From Bordetella parapertussis (GTDB taxonomy: Bacteria; Pseudomonadota; Gammaproteobacteria; Burkholderiales; Burkholderiaceae_A), in NCBI GenBank assembly GCA_945862985.1, contig CAMAZF010000001.1, positions 186,001-250,000 on the forward strand: a stretch of DNA of 64,000 bases. Reading direction: 5' to 3'. The position numbers and the translations under genes were made by a program. The first letter of the stretch is position 1, and each line of letters opens with the position of its first letter. This document shows, piece by piece, positions 33,118 to 42,704 of this stretch. The notes under the pieces were generated by a model. That model had not been told where the DNA came from. It was given only the letters and a program-made list of their open reading frames with translations, and made no database searches.

Positions 33118-33534
33118 ATGGCTCAGCTTCATGTCACCGTTGTCAGTGCCGAAGAGCGCATCTTCTCCGGAGAGGCTGATTTTGTCGCCCTTCCGGGTGA
33201 GACCGGTGAGCTTGGCATTCTGCCGGGGCACACGCCCCTCATCACGCGCATTCGTCCGGGCGCGGTTCGGATTCAGAACTCAGAAGGCAAAGAAGACCTG
33301 GTTTTCGTAGCGGGCGGCATTCTCGAGGTGCAGCCCAAGGCGGTGACCGTGCTCGCCGACACCGCCATTCGTGGCAAGGATCTTGACGAAGCCAAAGCCG
33401 AGGAAGCCCGCAAGCGTTGCGAGGAAATGCTGGCTCGAAACGCCGATGACGTGAATTACGCGTCGGCACAGGCCGAGCTCGCAGTGGCCATGGCCCAACT
33501 CGCCGCGCTTCGCAAGTTCCGAGGGCATCGCTAG
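33118..33534 (+). CDS. atpC: ATP synthase F1 subunit epsilon
   Basis: Inhibitory and coupling subunit of 138 residues, with an N-terminal beta sandwich ([33 protein letters not shown]) and a C-terminal helical hairpin. It is last in the atpIBEFHAGDC set. The stop is one base before the TTG start of hemE, so hemE may be co-transcribed with the ATP synthase genes. Confidence 0.96.
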   Translation: MAQLHVTVVSAEERIFSGEADFVALPGETGELGILPGHTPLITRIRPGAVRIQNSEGKEDLVFVAGGILEVQPKAVTVLADTAIRGKDLDEAKAEEARKRCEEMLARNADDVNYASAQAELAVAMAQLAALRKFRGHR

Positions 33535-33535
33535 G

Positions 33536-34612
33536 TTGACCTACGCAGCACTTCAGAACGACCTCTTCCTCCGGGCGCTGCGTCGTGAACCCGTAGAGCG
33601 GCTCCCCGTCTGGCTGATGCGTCAGGCGGGCCGCTATCTTCCTGAGTACAACGCCACACGAAAGCAGGCCGGCAGTTTTCTTCAGCTCTGCCAGAACCCA
33701 GAGCTGGCCTGCGAAGTAACCCTTCAGCCCATCGATCGATACGGCTTGGATGCGGCCATCCTTTTTTCCGACATCCTGACCGTCCCTGATGCTTTAGGCC
33801 TTGGTCTGCACTTTGTAGAGGGGGAAGGTCCCCGCTTTCGACGTCGCATTGAACATGAGGCAGACATTGATGCACTTCCTGGGGTGAGTGCCATGGAGTC
33901 ACTGCGATATGTACCCGATGCAGTGAGCCTGATACGCAAGACTCTGAACGGTCGTGTCCCCCTCATCGGCTTCTCTGGAAGTCCTTGGACCCTAGGCTGT
34001 TACATGCTCTCTGGGGGGAGCTCTGGCGATGACTTTCTCACCGCCCGCAAGTGGATGTATAGCCGGCCAGATTTAGTAGACCGTCTATTAGACAAACTTG
34101 TTGAGCATGTGAGTACGTACTGTCAAATGCAGATGGATGCCGGGGCGCAGGCCATGATGCTGTTTGACAGCTGGGGAGGCCTGTTACCGGCCTCCCAAGT
34201 CTCTCGGTTCTCCCTAGACCCCCTGTCTCGGATTGTGAGTCGTTTGAGAGCCGCTCGCCCTGACATCCCCGTGATTGTCTTCGTAAAAGGTGGAGGCCAT
34301 TGGGCGCAACAAGTGGTCGAGCAGACTGGATGTCAGGCCATTGGTCTGGACTGGACGGTGGATCTCGGACAGGTGAGAAGTCTCGTGGGAGATCGTGTCG
34401 CACTTCAGGGCAATCTAGACCCAGCAGTGCTGCTTGGGGAGCCCCATGAGATTCGGCGCCATGTGCACGCCGTCGTCCAGAGCTTTGGGGCGAGAAAACC
34501 GGGGGTGGGCCACGTCTTTAACCTGGGTCACGGCATCTCTCAGTTCACGCCCGTGGATCATGTTCACCACCTGGTTGAAGCAGTCGCAGAGGCTTCGGCC
34601 GTTCTCGCGTAG
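33536..34612 (+). CDS. hemE: Uroporphyrinogen decarboxylase
   Basis: Decarboxylates the four acetate side chains of uroporphyrinogen III to give coproporphyrinogen III in heme synthesis. The 358-residue protein carries the signature PVWLMRQAGRYLPEY (24-38), the catalytic aspartate in ILFSDILTVP (near 80), and GFSGSPWTLGCYML. The start codon is TTG, right after the atpC stop. The hemE-priA adjacency is common in betaproteobacteria. Confidence 0.97.
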   Translation: MTYAALQNDLFLRALRREPVERLPVWLMRQAGRYLPEYNATRKQAGSFLQLCQNPELACEVTLQPIDRYGLDAAILFSDILTVPDALGLGLHFVEGEGPRFRRRIEHEADIDALPGVSAMESLRYVPDAVSLIRKTLNGRVPLIGFSGSPWTLGCYMLSGGSSGDDFLTARKWMYSRPDLVDRLLDKLVEHVSTYCQMQMDAGAQAMMLFDSWGGLLPASQVSRFSLDPLSRIVSRLRAARPDIPVIVFVKGGGHWAQQVVEQTGCQAIGLDWTVDLGQVRSLVGDRVALQGNLDPAVLLGEPHEIRRHVHAVVQSFGARKPGVGHVFNLGHGISQFTPVDHVHHLVEAVAEASAVLA

Positions 34613-34802
34613 CACAATTTATTCACAGCAGGGCCTTCGATGCGCTTATCGATCTCAATTGAGACTCCTTTCGAGCTGTGTGCGCTTCATTATTGAATTA
34701 CATAGAAAAATCTCAAAATCTGGGTGCTCACCGCTGCACCGACCCTTGACAACCCTCTCTGAGATACTGTGGAGGTATGACTTCCCCACAGACTTATCCA
34801 CA
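34613..34802 (+). promoter_or_regulatory. hemE-priA junction with two DnaA boxes, a palindrome and an AT-rich stretch
   Basis: Two consensus DnaA boxes flank this junction: TTATTCACA at 34619-34627 and TTATCCACA at 34794-34802, the latter inside the first codons assigned to priA. Between them are a perfect 12-base palindrome TCTCAATTGAGA (34653-34664) and an AT-rich run at about 34687-34722. TTGACA occurs at 34746-34751 but no well-spaced -10 is evident. DnaA control of priA, or a DnaA-titrating site, is possible. Confidence 0.45.
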
Positions 34803-36924
34803 AGCCCAGCTTAACGCCCCTCGACTCGTGACAGTCGCGGTGGATACACCGGGATTGGGCCCATTGGACTATCTGGACACCCTGCCAGAGCCCCTTCACC
34901 GTGGCGAGTGGGTGGTGGTCCCGCTGGGCCGACGTCGGGTCCCTGGTGTCGTGGTTGCAAACCCCAAGGGCGACGAGGTTGAGCAGAGGCCTCTGAAGCC
35001 CGTTGAGGACCGCCTGCCTGCTTTACCCACCTGGACAGGCGACCACCTTCGGCTCATGACCTTTGTCGCGCGCTACTATCGCCGCAGCCTGGGCGCGGTC
35101 GCGCTCAGCAGCATTCCGGCATGGCTCAAGCGGCTCCCGGCGCATCAGCCCCGGCCCACTGGGAAGCCCTCCTTGGCCCTCTCCCTGCGCCAATCCATTG
35201 AGAACCTCTCGGTGACCGAGCTCGGCTCCACGCCGCCACTTCACCCTCGAGAGGCTGCCTCCGAACCGAACACCGGGCTGACCGCAGAACAGATGCAAGC
35301 CCTCGAGCGTCTCGAGCAGAACGCCCATGCAACTCCTCCCAGGATCACGCTGATCCATGGACTCACCGGCACGGGAAAGACACGTCTCTATCAGGCCGCC
35401 ATGGAGCGACAGTTTGCGCGCGATCCGGCCTCTCAGATTCTGGTGCTCGTGCCAGAGATTGGACTCACCCCTCAACTGGTCGAACGCATGCGCCTGGCTT
35501 TTCCGGGCCAGCCCATCGCGCTGCTGCATAGCGGCCTCACGGAACGTCAGCGTGCCCAGAACTGGCTGGCAGCTGCGCTCGGCCGCGCCCGCATCATTCT
35601 CGGAACACGCCTCGCGATCCTCTGCCCCATCCCTGAGCTCTCTATGATCGTCATCGATGAGGAGCATGACGCCTCCTACAAGCAGCAGGAGGGCTTGCGT
35701 TACTCCGCAAGGGATCTCGCTGTCTGGCTCGGTGCAGATCGGAAGATCCCCGTCTTGCTGGCCTCAGCCACCCCAAGCCTCGAGACCTGGGTGCAGGTCA
35801 AGCGGGCTCGATATGACAAGGTGACGATGCGAGCGCTGGCCACTGGCGCCCAACGACCCGCCATTGAAAGGGTAGATCTTCTGAAGTATCCGGCTGGGCC
35901 GACTGGATTGAGCACACCGGCCCAAGATGCCATCCGAGCGGCCTTGACCCAAGGCAGCCAGGTGTTGCTTTATGTGAACCGCCGAGGATGGGCCCCCGTA
36001 CTGGCCTGCGATGCCTGTGGCTGGCGCGCCGCCTGCCGAGACTGCAGTGCATCCACCGTACTCCACCAACACAGGGGGAGATGGCGAACCATCTGCCATC
36101 ACTGCGGCCTCCTGACCCCGCCACCGCAGTCATGTCCGGACTGCGGCCATCAAGATCTCAGCCCGCTTGGACAGGGCACTCAGCGCTTAGAGGCCTCGCT
36201 CTCTGTGCTCTTCCCCGAGGCGGTGGTGGCTCGTATGGACCGAGATGAGATTCGCACCGCTCAGGATATGGAGAAGCTCCTCGCAGACGTGCATGCCGGC
36301 CATGTTTCTATTCTGGTTGGAACACAGATGGCCGCGAAGGGACATGACTTCGAACGACTTCGCCTGGTTGTGGTCGTGGATGCGGATGGTCAGCTGGCAA
36401 ACCCCGACTTTCGAGGCCCAGAATGGCTCTATGCAGGGATTGCTCAGGTTGCAGGCCGGGCGGGACGGCATCCCCATCGCTCGAACCTCAGCCCAGCGAC
36501 CGTTCTCATCCAGACGCGATATCCCAATCATCCTGTTTTTGAGGCGCTGGCAGACCCTGAGCCCCTTGACGGTTTTGAGCGCTACTGGGATGTCATGGCG
36601 CAGGAGAGGCAACAGTCGGGTCTCCCGCCTTTCGGGAGCATGGCTCTCATCTGCGCCAGCCACCGAAGTGAGCCGGAAGTCCTCGAGGCCCTTCAAGCGC
36701 TCTCCCATTCGCTCAAAGCGCTGGGCATGCCGGGCGTCACCGTGACTCCGCCCGTGCCCCGCTACCCAGAGCGTGTCGCGGGGCGCACGCGCTGGCAGCT
36801 GATCCTTGAGTCGGACCAGCGTCGAACGCTTCAGGCACTCCTGGATGCATGTGAGCCGTGGATTCAGGAGAACAGGTCACGCCTTTCGGCGCAGATCGAG
36901 GTGGACCCGCTGAGCCTCAGCTAG
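34777..36924 (+). CDS. priA: Primosomal protein N' (replication restart helicase PriA)
   Basis: DNA helicase that reloads the replisome at stalled forks. The 715-residue protein has an N-terminal fork-binding domain (about 16-110), Walker A HGLTGTGKTRLY near 195-206, the Walker B box IDEEHD near 293, and eight zinc-binding cysteines between about 411 and 458 (CDACG, CRDC, CHHCG, CPDCG). ATG 34777 abuts GGAGGT with no spacer, which is unusual. The conserved part begins only near residue 16, so a downstream GTG (34828) cannot be excluded. Confidence 0.95.
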   Translation: MTSPQTYPQAQLNAPRLVTVAVDTPGLGPLDYLDTLPEPLHRGEWVVVPLGRRRVPGVVVANPKGDEVEQRPLKPVEDRLPALPTWTGDHLRLMTFVARYYRRSLGAVALSSIPAWLKRLPAHQPRPTGKPSLALSLRQSIENLSVTELGSTPPLHPREAASEPNTGLTAEQMQALERLEQNAHATPPRITLIHGLTGTGKTRLYQAAMERQFARDPASQILVLVPEIGLTPQLVERMRLAFPGQPIALLHSGLTERQRAQNWLAAALGRARIILGTRLAILCPIPELSMIVIDEEHDASYKQQEGLRYSARDLAVWLGADRKIPVLLASATPSLETWVQVKRARYDKVTMRALATGAQRPAIERVDLLKYPAGPTGLSTPAQDAIRAALTQGSQVLLYVNRRGWAPVLACDACGWRAACRDCSASTVLHQHRGRWRTICHHCGLLTPPPQSCPDCGHQDLSPLGQGTQRLEASLSVLFPEAVVARMDRDEIRTAQDMEKLLADVHAGHVSILVGTQMAAKGHDFERLRLVVVVDADGQLANPDFRGPEWLYAGIAQVAGRAGRHPHRSNLSPATVLIQTRYPNHPVFEALADPEPLDGFERYWDVMAQERQQSGLPPFGSMALICASHRSEPEVLEALQALSHSLKALGMPGVTVTPPVPRYPERVAGRTRWQLILESDQRRTLQALLDACEPWIQENRSRLSAQIEVDPLSLS

Positions 36925-36937
36925 GCCGGGATCATCC

Positions 36938-37576
36938 TTATACCCAATAGGCGGCAGTGGTCATGCACTTGGCGCTCGCCTTCATCAGTTGGGGTATGGG
37001 CGTGGGGAGGTCCGCTGCGCCTCGGCGCTCGGCCGCATCGGCATGGCCCCGCTCGTCGGACATCATCTGTTGCACAATGACCCTGGAGGCCTGATCGGAT
37101 TCTGGCAGTGCACTCAGATGCCCTTTCAGATGCGCCTCTACTTGTATTTCAGTCTCTGAGAGAAACCCCATGGATACCGCGTGGCCCAAGCGCGAGGCTG
37201 CGGCACCCAAGACGAAGGCACCGACGTACCAGGCTGGATCCAGCAGACTGGTCCGGTGCCCAAGGTCCTCGACGCGCGCACGTGTCCAGCGGAGATGATC
37301 CGCCTCTTCCTGCCCTGCGTGGATCAGGAACCGACGCTCTTCATCGCTCTGTGCAAAGAGCGCCTGACCCTGATAGAGCGCCTGCGCAGCGATCTCGCCA
37401 GAGTGGTTGACGCGCATGAGACCCGCAGCATGCCGACGCTCTGCTGCAGTCAGCTCGGGATCAGGCCTCTCTGGCTTGGGACACACTCGACCCGTTCCGC
37501 CATTGAGCCCGCTGAGTGTTCGAAGGCCGTGATCAATGGCACCAAGGAGCCGGTCGGAGAGCGCCAGATCGCGCAT
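36938..37576 (-). CDS. coq7: Demethoxyubiquinone hydroxylase Coq7 (diiron)
   Basis: Hydroxylates 2-polyprenyl-3-methyl-6-methoxy-1,4-benzoquinone late in ubiquinone synthesis. The 212-residue protein has the diiron ligands in VNHSGEIAAQALYQGQ (Glu61), GQEEADHLRW (Glu91, His94), an Ex2E-type middle segment with SETEIQVEAHL, and SDERGHADAAE near the C-terminus. It replaces the UbiF flavoenzyme used in E. coli. Convergent with priA. The cytochrome gene lies just upstream on the same strand. Confidence 0.95.
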   Translation of the reverse strand: MRDLALSDRLLGAIDHGLRTLSGLNGGTGRVCPKPERPDPELTAAERRHAAGLMRVNHSGEIAAQALYQGQALFAQSDEERRFLIHAGQEEADHLRWTRARVEDLGHRTSLLDPAWYVGAFVLGAAASRLGHAVSMGFLSETEIQVEAHLKGHLSALPESDQASRVIVQQMMSDERGHADAAERRGAADLPTPIPQLMKASAKCMTTAAYWV

Positions 37577-37582
37577 CGTGGG

Positions 37583-38080
37583 CTAGAGGCTCCCGCCGGC
37601 CGAGTTGACGAGCACCTTCATGGCTTCGCCGATTTCCGCATCGGAATAGGCCCCACCACCCTGAGCACCCATCGCGCCCTTGCCCTTGAGCACGGATTGC
37701 AGCAGCGCATCGTAGCCCTTGCCGATTCGGCCAGCCCAGGCGGCCTTGTCGCCGAACTTTGGGGATCCCAGGACACCAGCCGCATGGCATGCTGCGCATT
37801 GCGCTTTGTAGACGTCGGCTCCAGCGCGGACCTTCTTCGGACCTGCAGCTGCGGCCGCAGACGCCACACCGGCAGGGGGTTCCGTGAGGACACGGCCGAC
37901 TGGTTTGATGCGCTCAGCCACTGCCTCTGGCGTGAGGGCATCGCTTCCCGCGCCGACCTTGGTCATGGACCCAATGTACTTGGTGAGAAGGACGATCACG
38001 ACGATGGGCACAACGAACGACAACACGATGGCCACAATGAGCTGCTGAGGGGTCTTGATGGGGGTGTCGTGCTCGCTCAT
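37583..38080 (-). CDS. Membrane-anchored cytochrome c5-type protein
   Basis: 165-residue protein with an N-terminal membrane anchor (about 15-35), an alanine-rich linker with the segment ALTPEAVAERIKPVG, and a C-terminal class I cytochrome c domain. The single heme site is CAACH near residue 95, and a methionine in GKGAMGAQGGG is the likely axial ligand. It should face the periplasm and carry electrons. It lies six bases before coq7 on the same strand, so quinone synthesis and electron transfer are co-expressed. Confidence 0.88.
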   Translation of the reverse strand: MSEHDTPIKTPQQLIVAIVLSFVVPIVVIVLLTKYIGSMTKVGAGSDALTPEAVAERIKPVGRVLTEPPAGVASAAAAAGPKKVRAGADVYKAQCAACHAAGVLGSPKFGDKAAWAGRIGKGYDALLQSVLKGKGAMGAQGGGAYSDAEIGEAMKVLVNSAGGSL

Positions 38081-38174
38081 GAAGCGCTCTCCGAAGGGTT
38101 AGGGTAAGGGTTCGCCGGACGGCTTGAATTCACACTATTATAGAGGGCTGGGCTGCGTGCAAGGCGGCTCTCAC

Positions 38175-38250
38175 GCGTCTGTAGCTCAGTGGATAGAGTA
38201 TTGGCCTCCGAAGCCAAGGGTCGCAGGTTCGATTCCTGCCAGACGCGCCA
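38175..38250 (+). tRNA. tRNA-Arg (anticodon CCG)
   Basis: A 76-base cloverleaf with encoded CCA: acceptor GCGTCTG pairs with CAGACGC, the D arm is GCTC...GAGT, the anticodon stem TTGGC/GCCAA encloses loop CTCCGAA with anticodon CCG at 38208-38210, and the T arm is GCAGG-TTCGATT-CCTGC. It reads CGG codons. The preceding TATTAT (38136-38141) may be its -10 element. Confidence 0.97.
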
Positions 38251-38255
38251 TTCGA

Positions 38256-38684
38256 TCAGGCCGCCAAGTGGGGCCACAGCAGCACCACCCAGCACGCACC
38301 GCAAAAGCCCAAGGCCAACAACACGGCAGCGCTTCCAGCATCTTTGGCAAAGCCCGAGAGCGGGTGACGCTCGGCCGAGATGCGGTCGATGGCCAATTCA
38401 ATGCCGGTGTTGAGCAGCTCGACGATCAAGACCAAGAGCATGGAGCCCAGCAGCACAAGCCTCTCTAGGGGCGTGAAGGGCAGTGCGACCAGTAGGATCG
38501 TGAGCACCAGAAAGAGTCCGACCTCGAGTCGAAAGGCCGACTCAGACAAGAACGTGAATCGGAGACCCCGAATGGAATTCTTGAGAGCGGGCCAGAGTCG
38601 TCGAAGACCCCGCCCGGGTGAGTATCCCTCGGGACGGGATGGGGGCAAGGAGGGTTTTGACATCATGGCCGCAACCATACGCAA
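38256..38684 (-). CDS. dgkA: Diacylglycerol kinase
   Basis: Small three-helix membrane kinase of 142 residues that phosphorylates diacylglycerol released by periplasmic glucan synthesis. The signature [14 protein letters not shown] followed by [15 protein letters not shown] gives the catalytic Glu and Asp residues. A proline-rich cytosolic stretch of about 30 residues precedes the helices. The start could be the ATG at 38684 or the inner ones at 38669/38666. It converges on the tRNA and diverges from argS. Confidence 0.93.
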   Translation of the reverse strand: MRMVAAMMSKPSLPPSRPEGYSPGRGLRRLWPALKNSIRGLRFTFLSESAFRLEVGLFLVLTILLVALPFTPLERLVLLGSMLLVLIVELLNTGIELAIDRISAERHPLSGFAKDAGSAAVLLALGFCGACWVVLLWPHLAA

Positions 38685-38734
38685 TGCCTGTGCCCTCGTC
38701 TATCTTGGCCCCTCAAGACGCTACACTTGCGGGC

Positions 38735-40519
38735 ATGCACGAACATCCATTGCAACCTTTGGCACACATGGTCTGTGCCGCGCTGAAGGCCATTGCCCAG
38801 CCCGCACAAACAAGTGCCCCCAGCCTGGAGGAGGTTCTCGAGAGCCTGCATCGACCCAAGCAGGCCGATCATGGCGACTGGGCAACGGGCATCTGCTTGC
38901 GGTTGGCCAAGCCTTGGGGCCAGAAGCCTCAGGCCATTGCCCAAGCGTTGCAGTCGGCACTCGCTGAGGCCTCCCGTGGGTCTGCGCTACTGGAGAGTGC
39001 CGAGGTCGCTGGCCCAGGCTTTCTGAATTTTCGGCTTTCGGTGGCTGCACGCACGGCGGTCGTGTTGGATGTTCTGCGAAGCGAGGGCCGCTTTGGACAT
39101 CAGCCTGAGGACAGCGCCGGCGCAGTGTTGTTGGAGTATGTCTCGGCCAATCCCACCGGGCCACTCCATGTTGGACATGGTCGTCAGGCAGCCCTTGGCG
39201 ATAGCCTGGCTCGCGTGATGGCGTCACAGGGGTTTCGCGTTCATCGAGAGTTCTACTACAACGATGCAGGCGCTCAGATTGAAAATCTAGCCCGAAGCGT
39301 GCAGGCGAGACTGAAGGGCTGGTCTCCCGAGCATCCTCAGTTCCCAGAGGATGGCTATCGAGGCGACTACATTCTGGACATCGCACGGGCCTATCAGGAC
39401 AAACACACGGTTCAGGCGCGCGATGGCGAGCCCATCGTGGGGTCAGGAGATCCCGAAGACCTCCAGGCCATTCGTCGCTTTGCGGTGGCATTTCTACGGC
39501 ACGAGCAAGACCTTGATCTGCAGGCCTTTGGGGTGGAATTTGATCGATTCGCGCTGGAGTCCGCGCTCTACGAGCATGGGCGTGTGGCTGCAGTGGTCGA
39601 GCGCCTCACGCAACAAGGCGCTACCTATGAACAAGATGGCGCGCTCTGGCTTCGCACGACGGAGCACGGCGACGACAAAGATCGAGTGATGCGCAAGTCA
39701 GACGGGGGCTTTACCTACTTTGTCCCGGATGTGGCCTATCACTGGGACAAATATCAGAGAGGCTTCACCGCTGCCATCAACATCCAGGGCTCCGATCATC
39801 ACGGAACCGTAGCGCGAGTGCGAGCGGGTCTGCAGATGCTCCAGGTCGGTATTTCGGCGGGCTACCCCGATTACATCCTTCACAAGATGGTGACCGTGAT
39901 GCGAGGCGGTCAAGAAGTGAAGCTCTCCAAACGCGCAGGTTCGTATGTCACCCTGAGAGACCTCATTCGTTGGTCCGGCGGCGCCAATGATCTCGACCCG
40001 GATCAGCCCTGGGACGAGCAGCGAGGCCGAGACGCGGTGCGATTTTTCCTGGTCTCCCGAAAACCGGATTCTGAGTTTGTCTTTGACCTAGATCTGGCTT
40101 TGGCGCAGAGCGATGAGAATCCGGTCTACTACGTACAGTATGCCCACGCCAGGGCCTGTAGCGTGCTTGGCCAGGCCGGACAATCCCTCAAGACCTGTGA
40201 GCAACTGGTGGCTCAGTCGCCAGAGCAGGCGCACGCCGCGCAGATCAGACTGTCGGCGCCTCGTGAGTCTTTGCTCTGTCAGCGTCTGTCCGCGTATGCA
40301 GAGGTGTTGGCTCAGGCTGCAGAGGATCATGCGCCGCACCTGGTGGCGTTCTACCTTCGAGATCTGGCCTCAGACTTTCATAGCTTCTACAACGCTGAGC
40401 GCGTGCTCGTCGATGATCCAGACCTGCGTCAGGGCCGCCTCTTATTGGTTGCAGCAACCGCGAGTGTTCTGGCTCAAGGGCTCGCAAGATTGGGGGTTTC
40501 GGCCCCAGAACGGATGTAA
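38735..40519 (+). CDS. argS: Arginyl-tRNA synthetase
   Basis: Class I synthetase that charges tRNA-Arg. The 594-residue product has the N-terminal Add-1 domain, the HIGH-type motif [14 protein letters not shown] near 138-151, a KMSKS-like [15 protein letters not shown] near 394, and a C-terminal anticodon-binding domain ending [14 protein letters not shown] 38735 gives the conserved start; the open frame to 38618 overlaps dgkA and is unconserved. It is followed by the SPOR protein and dsbA, a set conserved in Burkholderiales. Confidence 0.96.
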   Translation: MHEHPLQPLAHMVCAALKAIAQPAQTSAPSLEEVLESLHRPKQADHGDWATGICLRLAKPWGQKPQAIAQALQSALAEASRGSALLESAEVAGPGFLNFRLSVAARTAVVLDVLRSEGRFGHQPEDSAGAVLLEYVSANPTGPLHVGHGRQAALGDSLARVMASQGFRVHREFYYNDAGAQIENLARSVQARLKGWSPEHPQFPEDGYRGDYILDIARAYQDKHTVQARDGEPIVGSGDPEDLQAIRRFAVAFLRHEQDLDLQAFGVEFDRFALESALYEHGRVAAVVERLTQQGATYEQDGALWLRTTEHGDDKDRVMRKSDGGFTYFVPDVAYHWDKYQRGFTAAINIQGSDHHGTVARVRAGLQMLQVGISAGYPDYILHKMVTVMRGGQEVKLSKRAGSYVTLRDLIRWSGGANDLDPDQPWDEQRGRDAVRFFLVSRKPDSEFVFDLDLALAQSDENPVYYVQYAHARACSVLGQAGQSLKTCEQLVAQSPEQAHAAQIRLSAPRESLLCQRLSAYAEVLAQAAEDHAPHLVAFYLRDLASDFHSFYNAERVLVDDPDLRQGRLLLVAATASVLAQGLARLGVSAPERM

Positions 40520-40528
40520 ATTCTGATT

Positions 40529-41113
40529 ATGGCCACCTCATCCCCCACACCCTCACCGACTAGCGGTTCAAAAGCCAGCACACGCGGCGTGGCCACGGGG
40601 CGAGGCAGGTTGGGCTTGGTTCCGTTTTCAGTTGGGGTGGCAGTGGGTTGTTTGTTGAGCGCAGTGCTAGCCCTCTACATCACGCAAGCACCTCTGCCTC
40701 TGGTGGATAAGGGATTGCGTAAGGCCGGACCCGCTCCTGTGGCCTCAGAGTCCCCCACGCCGGCTGACCGTCCCACTGAGCGAGCCACAGAACCCGAGCC
40801 TCAACCCGTTCCGAAGGCTGAGGTGCTTCCGTCCGCCACGCCCTCGAAGTCTGACAAGCCGGTCGAGCCACTCGGGACACGATATGTGCTTCAGGTCGCA
40901 GCCTTTCGGTCGGCTGCCGAGGCCGACCAAATGAGAGCCCGTCTGGCTATTCTTGGCTTTGAGGCCACCATCTCTCGCGCTCAGCGTGAGGGGTCTGAGG
41001 TCTTTCGGGTTCGCGTAGGGCCCTTTGACCAGTTCGAGGCCCTCAACCAGATGAAGGCTGCCCTCTCAGACAATGGGGTGGAATCGACCGTGGTTCGCGT
41101 GCTGCCTGAGTGA
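40529..41113 (+). CDS. FtsN-like SPOR domain protein
   Basis: 194-residue bitopic membrane protein: a short cytosolic Ser/Thr/Pro-rich N-terminus, one membrane helix (about 31-51, PFSVGVAVGCLLSAVLALYI), a Pro/Glu-rich periplasmic linker, and a C-terminal SPOR domain (about 117-194, YVLQVAAFRSAAEADQMRA and RVRVGPFDQ). SPOR domains bind denuded glycan at the division septum, so a divisome role like FtsN is likely. It starts nine bases after argS. Confidence 0.88.
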   Translation: MATSSPTPSPTSGSKASTRGVATGRGRLGLVPFSVGVAVGCLLSAVLALYITQAPLPLVDKGLRKAGPAPVASESPTPADRPTERATEPEPQPVPKAEVLPSATPSKSDKPVEPLGTRYVLQVAAFRSAAEADQMRARLAILGFEATISRAQREGSEVFRVRVGPFDQFEALNQMKAALSDNGVESTVVRVLPE

Positions 41114-41155
41114 GTCACTCAGGGGCGAATTCAGTGAGACATCAGGAGCCAAAAA

Positions 41156-41800
41156 TTGAAGCCTAAGATCCAGAGCCGTCGTCATGCGTTGCAGGTCATC
41201 GGGGCATCATGTGCTCTGCCCTCTATGTGGTCCTCCCCCGCCTTCGCCCTCGGGTTTGATGAGGGTATCGACTACGCCAGATTGCCCTCCGCACTGCCCA
41301 TTCAAAAGGCTGGCTCCATCGAGGTCATCGAGTTTTTCTGGTACGCCTGTGGCCACTGCTTTGCGCTCGAGCCGCATCTGCAGGCCTGGTTGCAGAAGCT
41401 TCCCGCACGCGTCGCTTTTCGAAAGGAGCATGTTGCTTTTCGTGGAACGGTGCATCAGCAGCTCTACTACACCCTCTCACTCATGGGCCTGGAATCTCGC
41501 CTAGGACCGAAGGTCTTTGAGGCCATCCATGTCAAGCAGCGGCCGATGTCGACATTTGAGACTCTGGTGATGTGGGGGGAAGAACAGGGCGTTGCAGAGG
41601 CAGACTTTACTCGCGCCTGGCGCTCTTCAGAGGTGGCTGCGCGGATGGCACGCGGGACTGAACTCATGCGAGCTCACCGTGTGGATGGAGTCCCTCGTTT
41701 CACGGTTCAGGGACTCTACATCACCTCGCCTGCCATGGCCGGGGGCAGTCATCAGCGCGCCCTTCAGGTCGTGAATCATCTCATTCAGAAGGTCGCTTAG
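41156..41800 (+). CDS. dsbA: Thiol:disulfide interchange protein DsbA
   Basis: Periplasmic disulfide oxidase of 214 residues. The N-terminal signal has a twin-arginine-like QSRRHALQVIG and ends near the AFA at about 32. The thioredoxin-fold active site is CGHC at about 65-68 (YACGHCFALEPH), and the cis-proline lies in GVPRFTV. The start codon is TTG, seven bases after AGGAG. The C-terminus lies beside the convergent rsmI with a 20-base overlap. Confidence 0.93.
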   Translation: MKPKIQSRRHALQVIGASCALPSMWSSPAFALGFDEGIDYARLPSALPIQKAGSIEVIEFFWYACGHCFALEPHLQAWLQKLPARVAFRKEHVAFRGTVHQQLYYTLSLMGLESRLGPKVFEAIHVKQRPMSTFETLVMWGEEQGVAEADFTRAWRSSEVAARMARGTELMRAHRVDGVPRFTVQGLYITSPAMAGGSHQRALQVVNHLIQKVA

Positions 41801-42704
41801 GCAGGCCCTGTAGGGCCTCCAGGGCCAAGTCATAGGCCTCGTCGCGGGAGATCCCGAGAGCCTCTGAGAGGAGCTTGGCGGCCTGGGGCTTGGCAAGCCT
41901 TCCAGCCAATAGACCCTGCCACTGCAAGCGCAGTTCATCGGAGAGTCCCGAGGTCGACTGGCGCTTCGGGGACAGAACCAAGACCATCTCGCCGTGGTCC
42001 GCATGGGCGTCCTGAGAGAGGTCGTCCGCAAGCTGCGCTCGAACCTCCTGGGCAGTCCCTCGAAGGAAGCGTTCAAACGATTTGGTCATCTCGCGACCGA
42101 GCAGAATGTCGCATTGATCTCCCAAGACCTCCTGGGCGCTGGCAAGACTCTCGTGAATCCGATGGGGGGCCTCGAAGCAGACCGAGACCCCTGGATGATT
42201 CAGAACGGTGAGGTAACGGGCCCGCCTTGCGGACTCACGCGTCGGCAGAAAACCCCAGAACGTCAGAGGACGATCGGCGTCGGTTAGAAATCCGCTCACA
42301 CTTGCTGCAGCGATGACCGCGCTTGGGCCAGGAACTGGAGAGACGCGATAGCCTGCATCCCAGACCGCTTGCACGAGTCGGGCCCCTGGGTCTGAGATAC
42401 CTGGCGTGCCCGCATCAGAAACCAACGCAACACTGCAGGATTGTCCAAGCAGGGAGAGGACCTCGGGAATCTGGCGCGCTTCGTTGTGCGCGTGTAGAGA
42501 GAGGATCTGCCGAGAGGCTCTTTTCAAGCCAAGGGCGTGGAGAAGTTTGAGCGTCTCTCGGCTGTCTTCTGCGCAGATCCAATCAGCCTGTTCTAGCGTG
42601 TCTCTTGCGCGTGCGCTGAGATCCTCCAAACGACCGATTGGCGTCGCAGTGACATACAGGCCAGGCTTGAGGATGGGTGGAGACGATGGAGAGTGAACAG
42701 GCAT
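41781..42704 (-). CDS. rsmI: 16S rRNA (cytidine1402-2'-O)-methyltransferase RsmI
   Basis: Methylates the 2'-O of C1402 in 16S rRNA. The 307-residue tetrapyrrole-methylase-fold protein has GLYVTATPIGRLEDLSARA near 14, CAEDSRET, VALVSDAGTPGISDPG and VPGPSAVIAAASVSGF. ATG 42704 is the only sensible start because the conserved part begins about 14 residues later. That ATG shares the four bases CATG (42702-42705) with the divergent yraN start. The frame is open upstream but antisense to yraN. Confidence 0.95.
   Translation of the reverse strand: MPVHSPSSPPILKPGLYVTATPIGRLEDLSARARDTLEQADWICAEDSRETLKLLHALGLKRASRQILSLHAHNEARQIPEVLSLLGQSCSVALVSDAGTPGISDPGARLVQAVWDAGYRVSPVPGPSAVIAAASVSGFLTDADRPLTFWGFLPTRESARRARYLTVLNHPGVSVCFEAPHRIHESLASAQEVLGDQCDILLGREMTKSFERFLRGTAQEVRAQLADDLSQDAHADHGEMVLVLSPKRQSTSGLSDELRLQWQGLLAGRLAKPQAAKLLSEALGISRDEAYDLALEALQGLPKRPSE

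Noticed and set aside
34746-34768. TTGACA with GATACT as a priA promoter
   Set aside because: The spacing is only 11 bases, too short for a sigma-70 promoter.
38124-38141. TTGAAT with TATTAT as a tRNA-Arg promoter
   Set aside because: The hexamers are only six bases apart; TATTAT may still be a -10 but no matching -35 was found.
38721-39491. Open frame of about 256 codons antisense to argS
   Set aside because: Inside argS, strongly Arg/Pro/Ser-biased, as expected for the reverse of a GC-rich gene.
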